Source: an uncultured Candidatus Actinomarina sp.
GTDB lineage: Bacteria > Actinomycetota > Acidimicrobiia > Actinomarinales > Actinomarinaceae
Reading direction: 5' to 3'
Length of the DNA: 64,000 nt
NCBI GenBank assembly: GCA_902610815.1
Contig: CACLXG010000001.1
Span: 140,775 to 204,774, forward strand
The position numbers and the translations under genes were made by a program. The notes under the pieces were generated by a model. The model saw only the letters and a program-made list of their open reading frames with translations. It was not told where the DNA came from and did no database searches. Shown in pieces: positions 52,364-59,241 of this stretch (the first letter of the stretch is position 1; every line of letters starts with the position of its first letter).

Positions 52364-52789
52364 ATAAAAATAAAGATTCTTAATGAATTTGGCAAAATAC
52401 CTAGTAAAAGTCATGAAGATGATATAGGTTATGATCTCTATTCAGACGGAAAGTATGTTATTGAATCTCAGAAAGTTGTTGGTGTTAACTTAGGTATAGC
52501 AATTCAATTACCAAAAAATGTTGGAGGGTTTGTTTTGCCAAGATCTGGATTAGCAAGTAAAAACCTTGTTGCTCCAATAAATTCTCCAGGCCTTATTGAT
52601 CCAGGATACACTGGAGAATTAATAGTTCCTTTAATGAATTATTCAAACGAAACGTATACAGTTTCACATAATGAAAGAGTTGCTCAATTAGTAACTATTG
52701 CTACAGGTAATATTTCATTTGAGCAAGTTGAAGAATTAGATATCTCTGATAGGTCAACAGGTGGCTTTGGTTCAACAGGAAAAAATTAA
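52364..52789 (+). CDS. dut: dUTP diphosphatase, proposed AUA start
   Basis: dUTPase hydrolyses dUTP to dUMP. All five motifs are present: D-D-I-G-Y-D-L-Y-S, P-R-S-G-L-A-S-K, G-L-I-D-P-G-Y-T-G-E, R-V-A-Q-L-V and the C-terminal R-S-T-G-G-F-G-S-T-G-K. The frame is open from 52316 but has no ATG, GTG or TTG before motif 1; the first TTG, at 52535, would cut motif 1 off. The AUA at 52364 lies 7 nt after AATAAT (52352-52357), like other leaderless starts here, and gives K-I-K-I-L-N-E-F, the usual dUTPase opening. CTG 52346 is the main alternative. Length is then 141 aa. Confidence 0.85.
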   Translation: MKIKILNEFGKIPSKSHEDDIGYDLYSDGKYVIESQKVVGVNLGIAIQLPKNVGGFVLPRSGLASKNLVAPINSPGLIDPGYTGELIVPLMNYSNETYTVSHNERVAQLVTIATGNISFEQVEELDISDRSTGGFGSTGKN

Positions 52790-52814
52790 TTTTATTATTT
52801 ATATCCTTTATTAA

Positions 52815-52826
52815 TATATTACTAGT
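52815..52826 (+). promoter_or_regulatory. -10 element of the tRNA-Gly/tRNA-Cys unit
   Basis: TATATT (52815-52820) is followed by six bases and the first base of tRNA-Gly at 52827, so transcription should start at or within a base or two of the mature 5' end. Confidence 0.45.
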
Positions 52827-52900
52827 GCGGTAGTAGCTCAGCTGGCTAGAGCGTCTCGTTGCCAACGAGAAGGTCGAGGGTTCGAATCCCTTCTACCGCT
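52827..52900 (+). tRNA. tRNA-Gly (anticodon GCC)
   Basis: A full cloverleaf of 74 nt: acceptor GCGGTAG with CTACCGC, D-arm AGCTCAGCTGGCTAGAGC, anticodon stem CTCGT/ACGAG around TTGCCAA with GCC, and T-loop GGTTCGAATCC. The 3' CCA is not encoded. It lies 6 nt upstream of tRNA-Cys. Confidence 0.95.
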
Positions 52901-52906
52901 CTTCAC

Positions 52907-52977
52907 GGCGACGTGGCGGAGTGGCTACGCAGAGGTCTGCAAAACCTTGTACACCGGTTCGATTCCGGTCGTCGCCT
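52907..52977 (+). tRNA. tRNA-Cys (anticodon GCA)
   Basis: The 71-nt cloverleaf has acceptor GGCGACG with CGTCGCC, the anticodon GCA in C-T-G-C-A-A-A, and the T-loop GGTTCGATTCC. No CCA is encoded. The peptidase E start codon lies only 10 bases past its 3' end. Confidence 0.95.
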
Positions 52978-52986
52978 CAAATAATT

Positions 52987-53658
52987 ATGATTGCAATAAC
53001 AGGTTCTGGAGAGTTTTTACCATCTATTCTTGATGTTGATAAGAAACTTTTAAATTATCTAAATGATATTCCAAAAGTACTTACATTATCCACCGCTGCT
53101 GGTAAAGAATCTGACAAAAGACTTTCTTACTGGGAAAACCTTGCAATAGTACATTTCAAGAATTTAAATGTTAATCATAAACATATAGATGCTAGGAATA
53201 GAGAAGATTTAAATCATTATTCCGTAATTGAAGAGATTAGAAAATCCAATTTTGTATATTTTTCTGGTGGTTCACCAAATCACTTATATGACTCTATACA
53301 TGATTCAGACTTCTCTAATGAGCTACATGATTTAGAAAAGAGAGGGATTATTGCTGGATGTAGTGCTGGTGCGATGATTATGGGAGAAAAAATGATTAAA
53401 GGGGTTGGTTTAAACTATTTACCAAACACAATTGTTATACCACACTATGGTGAGAGTTTTTATTCCTGGATTTCAAATACTGTAAAGGTTTTAAACAGAG
53501 GTAATTACAAATTATTATGTTTAGAAAAAGACACATATTTTATTAAAGATGGCTATCAACTGAATGTTCTGGGTAAACAAAATGTTCATATCATATACAA
53601 AAAAGAACATCATACATTCTCTGATGGTGACACAATAGACGTTTCATTATTACAATAA
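52987..53658 (+). CDS. Peptidase E-like (S51) type 1 glutamine amidotransferase-fold protein
   Basis: S51 peptidases (dipeptidase E, cyanophycinase) use a Ser nucleophile. The 223-aa protein has I-T-G-S-G-E-F near the start, Y-F-S-G-G-S-P-N-H-L near residue 95, and G-C-S-A-G-A-M near residue 122, with Ser in the nucleophile elbow. It starts at ATG 52987; the open frame extends into tRNA-Cys and is not real. With no room for a promoter after the tRNA, the mRNA probably arises by tRNA processing, leaving about 9 nt of leader. Confidence 0.8.
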   Translation: MIAITGSGEFLPSILDVDKKLLNYLNDIPKVLTLSTAAGKESDKRLSYWENLAIVHFKNLNVNHKHIDARNREDLNHYSVIEEIRKSNFVYFSGGSPNHLYDSIHDSDFSNELHDLEKRGIIAGCSAGAMIMGEKMIKGVGLNYLPNTIVIPHYGESFYSWISNTVKVLNRGNYKLLCLEKDTYFIKDGYQLNVLGKQNVHIIYKKEHHTFSDGDTIDVSLLQ

Positions 53659-53662
53659 ATAC

Positions 53663-54307
53663 ATGTGTGGAAGATACTATATTGATATTGCAAAAGAGGA
53701 ACTGTCGTTTGTAAATAACTTTTCTGAAATCGAATATGTACAAAATTTCAACGTAGCACCACAGAATCAGGCTCCCTGCATTATTGATAACGATTTAGTT
53801 ATTGCTAACTGGGGATATTTTCCTGATTGGCTTAAGAGTCAATCAAACTCTAGGCCTTTATTTAATACTAGGTATGAATCGTTACTTGAGAAGAAAACAT
53901 TTACTTCCGCATTTAAAAACTCAAGATGCTTAATTCCAATCTCTGGATGGTATGAGTGGAAAGAAGAAGATGGTATCAAACAACCATATTATTTTTTCGA
54001 TACTTCTGAAAGTGTGTTGTTTGCTGCCGGTCTTTATTGGAATAGAAGTAGCGGCGATATTGAAACCTCTATTATTACAAGAGAAGCAGTTAGCTCCCTA
54101 CAACCTATTCATAACAGATCACCATTGTTGCTTAACGAAAAACAAAGAGAGCTATGGGTGTCTGAATTATCTAGTGAAGAGATTTATTCTGAGATTTTAG
54201 ATTATACGTATAATGATATAGAATTTTATAAGGTGGACAGAGCAGTTAATAACCCCAAAAATAATAATGACTCTCTTATACAGAAATATGAAGAAGTTCC
54301 GTTTTAG
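53663..54307 (+). CDS. SRAP (HMCES/YedK) domain abasic-site-binding protein
   Basis: SRAP proteins form a thiazolidine DNA-protein crosslink with abasic sites in single-stranded DNA through Cys2. The 214 aa begin M-C-G-R-Y-Y, keep N-V-A-P-Q-N-Q-A near residue 34, N-T-R-Y-E-S near residue 72, W-Y-E-W-K near residue 97, and the late H-N-R-S-P-L-L segment with the catalytic His. It lies 4 nt after the peptidase E gene in one transcript. No SOS box is seen. Confidence 0.93.
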   Translation: MCGRYYIDIAKEELSFVNNFSEIEYVQNFNVAPQNQAPCIIDNDLVIANWGYFPDWLKSQSNSRPLFNTRYESLLEKKTFTSAFKNSRCLIPISGWYEWKEEDGIKQPYYFFDTSESVLFAAGLYWNRSSGDIETSIITREAVSSLQPIHNRSPLLLNEKQRELWVSELSSEEIYSEILDYTYNDIEFYKVDRAVNNPKNNNDSLIQKYEEVPF

Positions 54308-54510
54308 TGAATAGTCAGTCACCTATATATTCTTTAAAATTTACAATTACATGGATCTTTGTTTACGGAATTATTGTGTTTGTATTGTGGCAGTTTATAC
54401 AGATATTTTTAGCTATATATTTAGGACTATGGGTACTAAATTTACTTATTGAAATTGTTGAGAGGTTATTTCTGAGGTTTGGCAAAAGAATTATTACTGT
54501 TGAGAAATAA
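54307..54510 (+). CDS. Small hypothetical membrane protein
   Basis: The 67-aa protein (GTG start overlapping the SRAP stop) has two hydrophobic helices (I-T-W-I-F-V-Y-G-I-I-V-F-V-L-W-Q-F-I and I-F-L-A-I-Y-L-G-L-W-V-L-N-L) and a basic C-terminus. No family is recognised. Its overlap suggests co-translation with SRAP. Confidence 0.5.
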   Translation: MNSQSPIYSLKFTITWIFVYGIIVFVLWQFIQIFLAIYLGLWVLNLLIEIVERLFLRFGKRIITVEK

Positions 54511-54534
54511 TCAATTTATAAAAAATATAAATGA

Positions 54535-54552
54535 TGCTATATTTCTAAATAC
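54535..54552 (+). promoter_or_regulatory. Extended -10 of tRNA-Val
   Basis: TG-C-TATATT (54535-54543) ends 10 bases before tRNA-Val, predicting a primary transcript with only about 3 nt of 5' leader. Confidence 0.5.
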
Positions 54553-54626
54553 GGGAGATTAGCTCAGTCCGGCAGAGCACTTGCTCGACACGCAAGGGGT
54601 CACAAGTTCAAATCTTGTATCTCCCA
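54553..54626 (+). tRNA. tRNA-Val (anticodon GAC)
   Basis: A 74-nt cloverleaf with acceptor GGGAGAT and ATCTCCC, anticodon stem CTTGC/GCAAG around TCGACAC with GAC, and T-loop AGTTCAAATCT. In many actinobacteria Gly, Cys and Val tRNAs are adjacent; here three protein genes separate Val from the other two. Confidence 0.93.
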
Positions 54627-54630
54627 CGAA

Positions 54631-55128
54631 TTAATCTTTATCATTATTAATCACAAAATTCACGTATGGAGTATTTAACCCAAGAATTTTCTGTTGCTCA
54701 TAATCAAATTTTTCAGCAAAACCTGCAATGTAATAATGTTCATTTAAATTTTCGTCACCATCTGTAAAGGAGTTCAATGCATTATCTCTTCTTTTCCAAT
54801 ATGAATTTTTAAAATCTGGATTCCCATCATAGGAAAGAGGATTGTAAGTGACATAAAAATTTTTTTTTGGAATCAAATCATCGCAAACACCTTTATATTC
54901 GTCACCTATTTGCACTTCATATCCGCCCAGTTCATATTTGAATGCTTTAATTACACAGAATTTATGATATTTGTATTCAGTCGTATTCCAAATTGACTCT
55001 ACATGAGAAGAATCTATAAATTCGTATTTATTATTCTCTTTAAAAACAATGTTTAATAAATACAACGCATCAAAATAATTTATAAACAATTTCTGTTCGC
55101 TACCGGATGCGTAATAATTTTCTACCAT
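54631..55128 (-). CDS. Hypothetical soluble protein
   Basis: This 165-aa sequence is rich in Tyr, Asn and Phe with an alternating beta pattern, and contains two Cys (K-F-C-V-I-K and G-V-C-D-D). No signal peptide, membrane helix or known motif is seen, and I do not recognise it. It is convergent with tRNA-Val and divergent from the DUF1295 gene. Being short and isolated, it is less certain than its neighbours, although its amino acid composition is protein-like. Confidence 0.5.
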   Translation of the reverse strand: MVENYYASGSEQKLFINYFDALYLLNIVFKENNKYEFIDSSHVESIWNTTEYKYHKFCVIKAFKYELGGYEVQIGDEYKGVCDDLIPKKNFYVTYNPLSYDGNPDFKNSYWKRRDNALNSFTDGDENLNEHYYIAGFAEKFDYEQQKILGLNTPYVNFVINNDKD

Positions 55129-55189
55129 ATCGTATACATTAATATTGTTAAGTCGTAACTAGTTTAGGAAGTAACGCCAAATACAGGTA

Positions 55190-55201
55190 TATAATTTGGA
55201 T
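55190..55201 (+). promoter_or_regulatory. Leaderless promoter of the DUF1295 gene
   Basis: A consensus TATAAT (55190-55195) is followed by six bases and ATG 55202. This places the start at the ATG rather than at TTG 55196, which would lie before the predicted transcription start. Confidence 0.55.
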
Positions 55202-56080
55202 ATGAGTAGACAAATTAAGAACATTATTGCAATTACAGTTTTCCTCATCTGTATTGGTTTAATAAATTTTGCAGGTCAAAATATTGAAATTGAGATAAGA
55301 GGTATTAATGCCTTTACGTTTATATTGATTGTTGCAGTATTACTTCAGATAATCTTTTTTATTCCTTCTTTTCTACTAAAAACTGAGAAATATTACGACC
55401 TAGTAGGAAGCTTGACATATGTTACAACTGTATCACTAGCGTATTTTGCTGTAGAAAGTAAAACTATGATTGATTCAATAATTTATTTTTACGTTATGGT
55501 CTGGGCTTCAAGACTTGGAATCTATTTATTTAGACGAGTCAGGAATGACGGCAAAGACGTACGGTTTGAAAAAGCAAAAAGACATTTTTTCTGGTTTCTA
55601 CAATACTGGATGGGACAAGCACTTTGGGTATCACTAACTGCATGCGCAGCAATTATTGCAATCTTATCTCCCGAAGAGGACACACTACCTGTGTTAGCAA
55701 TGGTTGGTATGGCGTTATGGCTCGCTGGGTTTACCATTGAATCTATATCTGATTACCAAAAACGAGTATTTAGAAAAGAGAACAATCCAACTGAATCTTT
55801 TATTCATACAGGCCTATGGGCAAGATCAAGACATCCTAATTATTTTGGAGAGATTACACTTTGGACTGGTATTGCTGTTATAGCTTTAAACACATTAACT
55901 GGTATTGAATATATAACTCTTATATCACCAGTTTTTGTATATATATTATTATCTCGTATGAGTGGCGTTAACTTACTTGAGGGAATTGCCGATGAAAGGT
56001 ACGGTCATTTAGAGGAATATCAACGCTATAAAAGAAACACTCCTGTATTAGTCCCTAATTTATTTAAAAATAAATCTTAA
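55202..56080 (+). CDS. DUF1295 membrane protein (steroid 5-alpha-reductase/ICMT-like)
   Basis: The 292-aa protein has about seven membrane helices and the DUF1295 C-terminal motif: F-R-K-E-N-N-P-T-E-S-F-I-H-T-G-L-W-A-R-S-R-H-P-N-Y with F-G-E following, near residue 200, then Y-Q-R-Y-K-R-N-T-P-V-L-V-P. The R-H-P-N-Y-x-G-E set is shared with steroid reductases and isoprenylcysteine methyltransferases and marks the NADPH or SAM site. The substrate is unknown. It ends 4 nt before the convergent PanB-like gene. Confidence 0.85.
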   Translation: MSRQIKNIIAITVFLICIGLINFAGQNIEIEIRGINAFTFILIVAVLLQIIFFIPSFLLKTEKYYDLVGSLTYVTTVSLAYFAVESKTMIDSIIYFYVMVWASRLGIYLFRRVRNDGKDVRFEKAKRHFFWFLQYWMGQALWVSLTACAAIIAILSPEEDTLPVLAMVGMALWLAGFTIESISDYQKRVFRKENNPTESFIHTGLWARSRHPNYFGEITLWTGIAVIALNTLTGIEYITLISPVFVYILLSRMSGVNLLEGIADERYGHLEEYQRYKRNTPVLVPNLFKNKS

Positions 56081-56084
56081 GGTA

Positions 56085-56915
56085 CTAAAAGCTATCAAGT
56101 CTTTCAAGAAGGACGTCTTTTTCCCCAGGTAACATCTCTACAGTATGATCATTATTTGGAAACTTACCTGAACCTACATCATCTTTGAATCCTTTTATGG
56201 CATTAGATCTCTCTTTGTTTAACTTATCTTTAATCTCTTGACCATTTCCCCATGACTTAGCATGACGTGGCATTTTAATTCCTGATGTTTCACCGCATAT
56301 ATCTTCAAAGAATAAAAACATTACATCTCCACCTGAACCTGAACCGAGTGAATTTATAACTAAGGAAGTATGTTTTTTAATTTCAATTAATGCATCTTCT
56401 GCAACACACTCAACTTCTGCACCAAAAGCGCCGGCATCTTCAAGTCTCTTCATGTCTTTTAATATTGATAAAGCTTCATCAGCAGTTTTACCAACCGTTC
56501 TAATACCACCATACTTAGTTGCCATTGAAGGAACCATCCCTACATGACCTTGTACCTGCATACCTTCTTTTGCTAGCATTTCTACTACATCAAAACTTCT
56601 TGGAGTAAGAACTGAGTCAGCTCCTTTCATCATCACATCGAAAGCGCCTCTAAGAATTTCTTCGTTGGTAATAAATCTTCCAGCAAATAACGCAGCTGTA
56701 ATGAATGTATTCGGTGCACCTTTTCTAACATCTTCATACCAATCACTTCCTGTGATAATCATGTCTATATTTTGATCGGCGACAATTGATGCTTCTTCTT
56801 GATTAGCTGATGTAACTTGAGTCATTTTTATATTGTCACTTTTGTTTGAGATAATATCACCTACTGTGATGTTTCGTTCAACTTGTTCATGGCCAAATGT
56901 ATAAATTTTCTTCAT
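56085..56915 (-). CDS. PanB-like (ketopantoate hydroxymethyltransferase family) protein, divergent
   Basis: The 276 aa follow the PanB plan: V-Q-G-H-V-G-M-V-P near residue 137, G-G-I-R-T-V-G-K-T near residue 150, M-K-R-L-E-D-A-G-A-F-G-A-E-V-E-C-V near residue 170, and S-L-G-S-G-S-G-G-D near residue 203. The catalytic Glu of L-E-C-V-P is kept as V-E-C-V. However, the metal ligands of true PanB (Asp in G-D-S-L-G, Asp in D-L-P-F, Glu in K-I-E-G-G) have no clear counterparts, with I-T-G-S-D-W and V-L-T-P-R-S at these places. It may be a paralogue on another substrate rather than the pantothenate enzyme. No panC is adjacent. Confidence 0.7.
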   Translation of the reverse strand: MKKIYTFGHEQVERNITVGDIISNKSDNIKMTQVTSANQEEASIVADQNIDMIITGSDWYEDVRKGAPNTFITAALFAGRFITNEEILRGAFDVMMKGADSVLTPRSFDVVEMLAKEGMQVQGHVGMVPSMATKYGGIRTVGKTADEALSILKDMKRLEDAGAFGAEVECVAEDALIEIKKHTSLVINSLGSGSGGDVMFLFFEDICGETSGIKMPRHAKSWGNGQEIKDKLNKERSNAIKGFKDDVGSGKFPNNDHTVEMLPGEKDVLLERLDSF

Positions 56916-57047
56916 CTAGGTATTATACGTGAGCACTTGTCTGAAAAACAAGGGGTCGGTAGTTTGATTCTGACTCTGGTCATTGGTTTTTTTCTTATTG
57001 TTATAAAACTGGAACAGAAACCGGGACATAAAACTACAATAACCAAT

Positions 57048-58478
57048 ATGAAAAAGTTATTTGTTCTTTCACTTCTATTTACAGTTGCTTGTTGTGGCTC
57101 TAATGAAGAAACTGTAGTTAAAGATATTACAACTACTACTAACACTGTTAAAGAAACAGATAACGAGAAAAAAGATTCTCAAGAATTTTCAGAAGGTAAT
57201 GAAATAGTTATAGCTATAAAAGAGGCTTCTGAGGAAGCGAAAAAATGCATAAATGATAAATGGCCAAATGGTGTTAAAACAGTTCTAGGAGGATACACTC
57301 CTAATGAAAATGAAATAGGACTTATATACGACTGTCTTGATGGTGCAGGAGATAATAATATCGTCTTGGAGAAACAAGGTCGAGATGAAGAATGGCGGGG
57401 AATGTGGGAAGGAAAGTGCGAAGGTACTGGTCCAGTAATGTTTAACAATTCACCAATGAATATTGAAGACATAAATTTTTTAATGCCTTATGGACAGATA
57501 GTTGGAGGCCATATAACTCCAATTGACCATATGTATTTTTATTCTTTAGAAGGCGAGGGTGGAAGAGAGGCTTACGAAGTTTTTGCTATACAAGATGCTT
57601 TTATTTTTAATATTGAAACTAGAGAAATAGGTGTTGAGTCACAACAAAAACAAGAGGCTGATTATAGATTAGATATGGTCCATACCTGTACTTTTGGAAG
57701 TTACTTTGATTTAGTAACAAAATTAAGTCCAGAATTAGAAAAAAAATGGAAAGAAAATAGAAATCAAAACGGCGATTTTACAGGAGTCTATGTGAAAGCA
57801 GGAGAACTAATCGGATATGTAGGTGAACAAAGTTTAGATTTTGGAGTTTATAACTATAACAATCCACTTGACTTTATTAACCCAGAAGCTTATGAAAGCT
57901 TAGAGCCTTGGAAAATATATACTGATGACCCCTTCCTTTATTTTCCAGATGATATCAAGGGAGAATTATTAAAGAAAATGATGAGAAGGGCTAAGCCAAG
58001 AATCGGAAGAATTAATTACGATGTTGATGGAACTCTATCTGGAAATTGGTTCGAAGTTGGAACTAATTTTTATGAAGGTATCGATAGAAGTAAGTATTGG
58101 GATGGCCATTTGTCTTTATCATTAAACGACATAGACCCTAATTATTGGCAAATTGGTATAGGTTTTCTTGAAGTGTATAAAAATACTTTTATCATCCAAG
58201 GAACCCCTTCGCCTCTAGAGGTAAAAGTAGGCTCAGGGAAGCAAATATATGAATTATTTAACTTCAGAATGTATATAGAAAATAATCCAGAAAAAGATTG
58301 GTTTAGAGAACCTCATGAGGAGAATGATATATTAAGCATTGCATTAGGTAACGCTGTAGAAGGCTACGTAATGTTTGAACTTATAGATACACGTTTACTT
58401 CAAGTAGAAGTGTTCCTTAATGTTGAAAGAGAAGAAATAAATGATTTTACAAATCAATCTAGAACTTACGAGAGGTAG
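57048..58478 (+). CDS. Lipoprotein with degenerate M23-like domain
   Basis: Starting at ATG 57048, the 476-aa protein opens with M-K-K-L-F-V-L-S-L-L-F-T-V-A-C-C, a clear lipoprotein signal. A Thr-rich linker follows, then a domain with G-G-H-I-T-P-I-D-H near residue 147 and V-K-A-G-E-L-I-G-Y-V-G near residue 245, which resembles the H-x-x-x-D and closing strand of LytM/M23 endopeptidases. The rest (D-D-P-F-L-Y-F-P-D onward) is beta-rich and unfamiliar. TACAAT at 57035-57040 is a near-leaderless promoter. An upstream start in the same frame at 56883 would bury the signal peptide. Confidence 0.65.
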   Translation: MKKLFVLSLLFTVACCGSNEETVVKDITTTTNTVKETDNEKKDSQEFSEGNEIVIAIKEASEEAKKCINDKWPNGVKTVLGGYTPNENEIGLIYDCLDGAGDNNIVLEKQGRDEEWRGMWEGKCEGTGPVMFNNSPMNIEDINFLMPYGQIVGGHITPIDHMYFYSLEGEGGREAYEVFAIQDAFIFNIETREIGVESQQKQEADYRLDMVHTCTFGSYFDLVTKLSPELEKKWKENRNQNGDFTGVYVKAGELIGYVGEQSLDFGVYNYNNPLDFINPEAYESLEPWKIYTDDPFLYFPDDIKGELLKKMMRRAKPRIGRINYDVDGTLSGNWFEVGTNFYEGIDRSKYWDGHLSLSLNDIDPNYWQIGIGFLEVYKNTFIIQGTPSPLEVKVGSGKQIYELFNFRMYIENNPEKDWFREPHEENDILSIALGNAVEGYVMFELIDTRLLQVEVFLNVEREEINDFTNQSRTYER

Positions 58479-58503
58479 ATTAAGTAAATAATTGTATAAA
58501 GCT

Positions 58504-58602
58504 ATGGAAAATTTTAAGAACAAAAAGGTTTCGATAAAAACTGCATTAATAATTCTCTTTATTACTTGGCAGTTAACAACGATTGTCCTTAGTTATTTAT
58601 AA
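58504..58602 (+). CDS. 32-aa single-pass membrane peptide (possible)
   Basis: ATG 58504 opens M-E-N-F-K-N-K-K-V-S-I-K-T, then a hydrophobic helix A-L-I-I-L-F-I-T-W-Q-L-T-T-I-V-L-S-Y-L, with TAA at 58602. It occupies the gap between two genes and has a positive-inside N-terminus. TATAAA at 58495-58500 lies close upstream. There is no family evidence, so it may be chance. Confidence 0.3.
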   Translation: MENFKNKKVSIKTALIILFITWQLTTIVLSYL

Positions 58603-58637
58603 TACTCATTTGTACGTTTCATATGGTTTAATTAGGT

Positions 58638-59237
58638 ATGAGCATCTCTATATACAAAAGTGCAAAGGAAATGTTTGAACACTCGAACACTCTATCACCA
58701 ATAAATGATTTTGTCGGAAAAATAGATTATTTTAATGAAGAAAATGCAATTATTGAAACAGATCTTTTCGATATAGATTCATTGCGATATTATGCAAAAA
58801 AAAATTGTGGTTTAGACGTAACAGAAAAAGAAAAAGAACTATTTGAAACAGAGTACAGGGGAGGTTCTCAAGGAGATTACTCTTCTGAGATGACACAAAA
58901 AATAAACAATGTAGTAGATTCTTTAGTAAATTTTCGTAATTCTAAACGAGCCGTTGTGATGATGAACAATCAATGGTGGCCTCACGACAATACAGATGAA
59001 GCTAAATGTTTACGAGAAATTCATTTCAGGCTTGAAGAAGAAGATAATAATTTTAAATTATGTTCAACAGGCTTTTTTCGAGCACAAGCAGTAGATATTA
59101 TGCCAAAAAATTTCTACTTTGTTTATACAATCATGAGTGAAGTTTTAGAGAAAGTTAAAAAAGAAGTTAAATTTGAAGTAAAGATGGGTTCATATACACA
59201 TTTTGTAACTATTTTAGTGCCAACTAGATTCGATTAA
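58638..59237 (+). CDS. Thymidylate synthase-superfamily protein, short
   Basis: This 199-aa protein aligns by eye with the thymidylate synthase core: S-K-R-A-V-V-M-M-N-N-Q matches R-R-I-I-V-S-A-W-N, E-A-K-C-L-R-E-I-H-F matches A-P-C-H-x-x-x-Q-F (catalytic Cys124), F-F-R-A-Q-A-V-D-I-M-P-K-N matches Y-Q-R-S-x-D-x-x-x-G-x-P-x-N (Arg148, Asp153, Asn158), and G-S-Y-T-H-F matches G-D-x-H-x-Y. It is 60 residues shorter than ThyA and lacks its N-terminal region, so it could be a pyrimidine methylase or hydroxymethylase. TG-G-TTTAAT ends 6 nt before the ATG. NDH-2 follows after 4 nt. Confidence 0.7.
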   Translation: MSISIYKSAKEMFEHSNTLSPINDFVGKIDYFNEENAIIETDLFDIDSLRYYAKKNCGLDVTEKEKELFETEYRGGSQGDYSSEMTQKINNVVDSLVNFRNSKRAVVMMNNQWWPHDNTDEAKCLREIHFRLEEEDNNFKLCSTGFFRAQAVDIMPKNFYFVYTIMSEVLEKVKKEVKFEVKMGSYTHFVTILVPTRFD

Positions 59238-59241
59238 ATTT

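Noticed and set aside
52330-52395. Longer N-terminus of the membrane protein at 51262
   Set aside because: The extension is antisense to the dut start region and lacks any expected pattern; paired ATGs after an extended -10 fit better.
52535-52537. TTG 52535 as dut start
   Set aside because: It would remove dUTPase motif 1, which is readable in the same frame upstream.
56883-57047. Upstream start for the M23-like lipoprotein
   Set aside because: It would bury a clear lipoprotein signal peptide and overlap the start of the divergent PanB-like gene.
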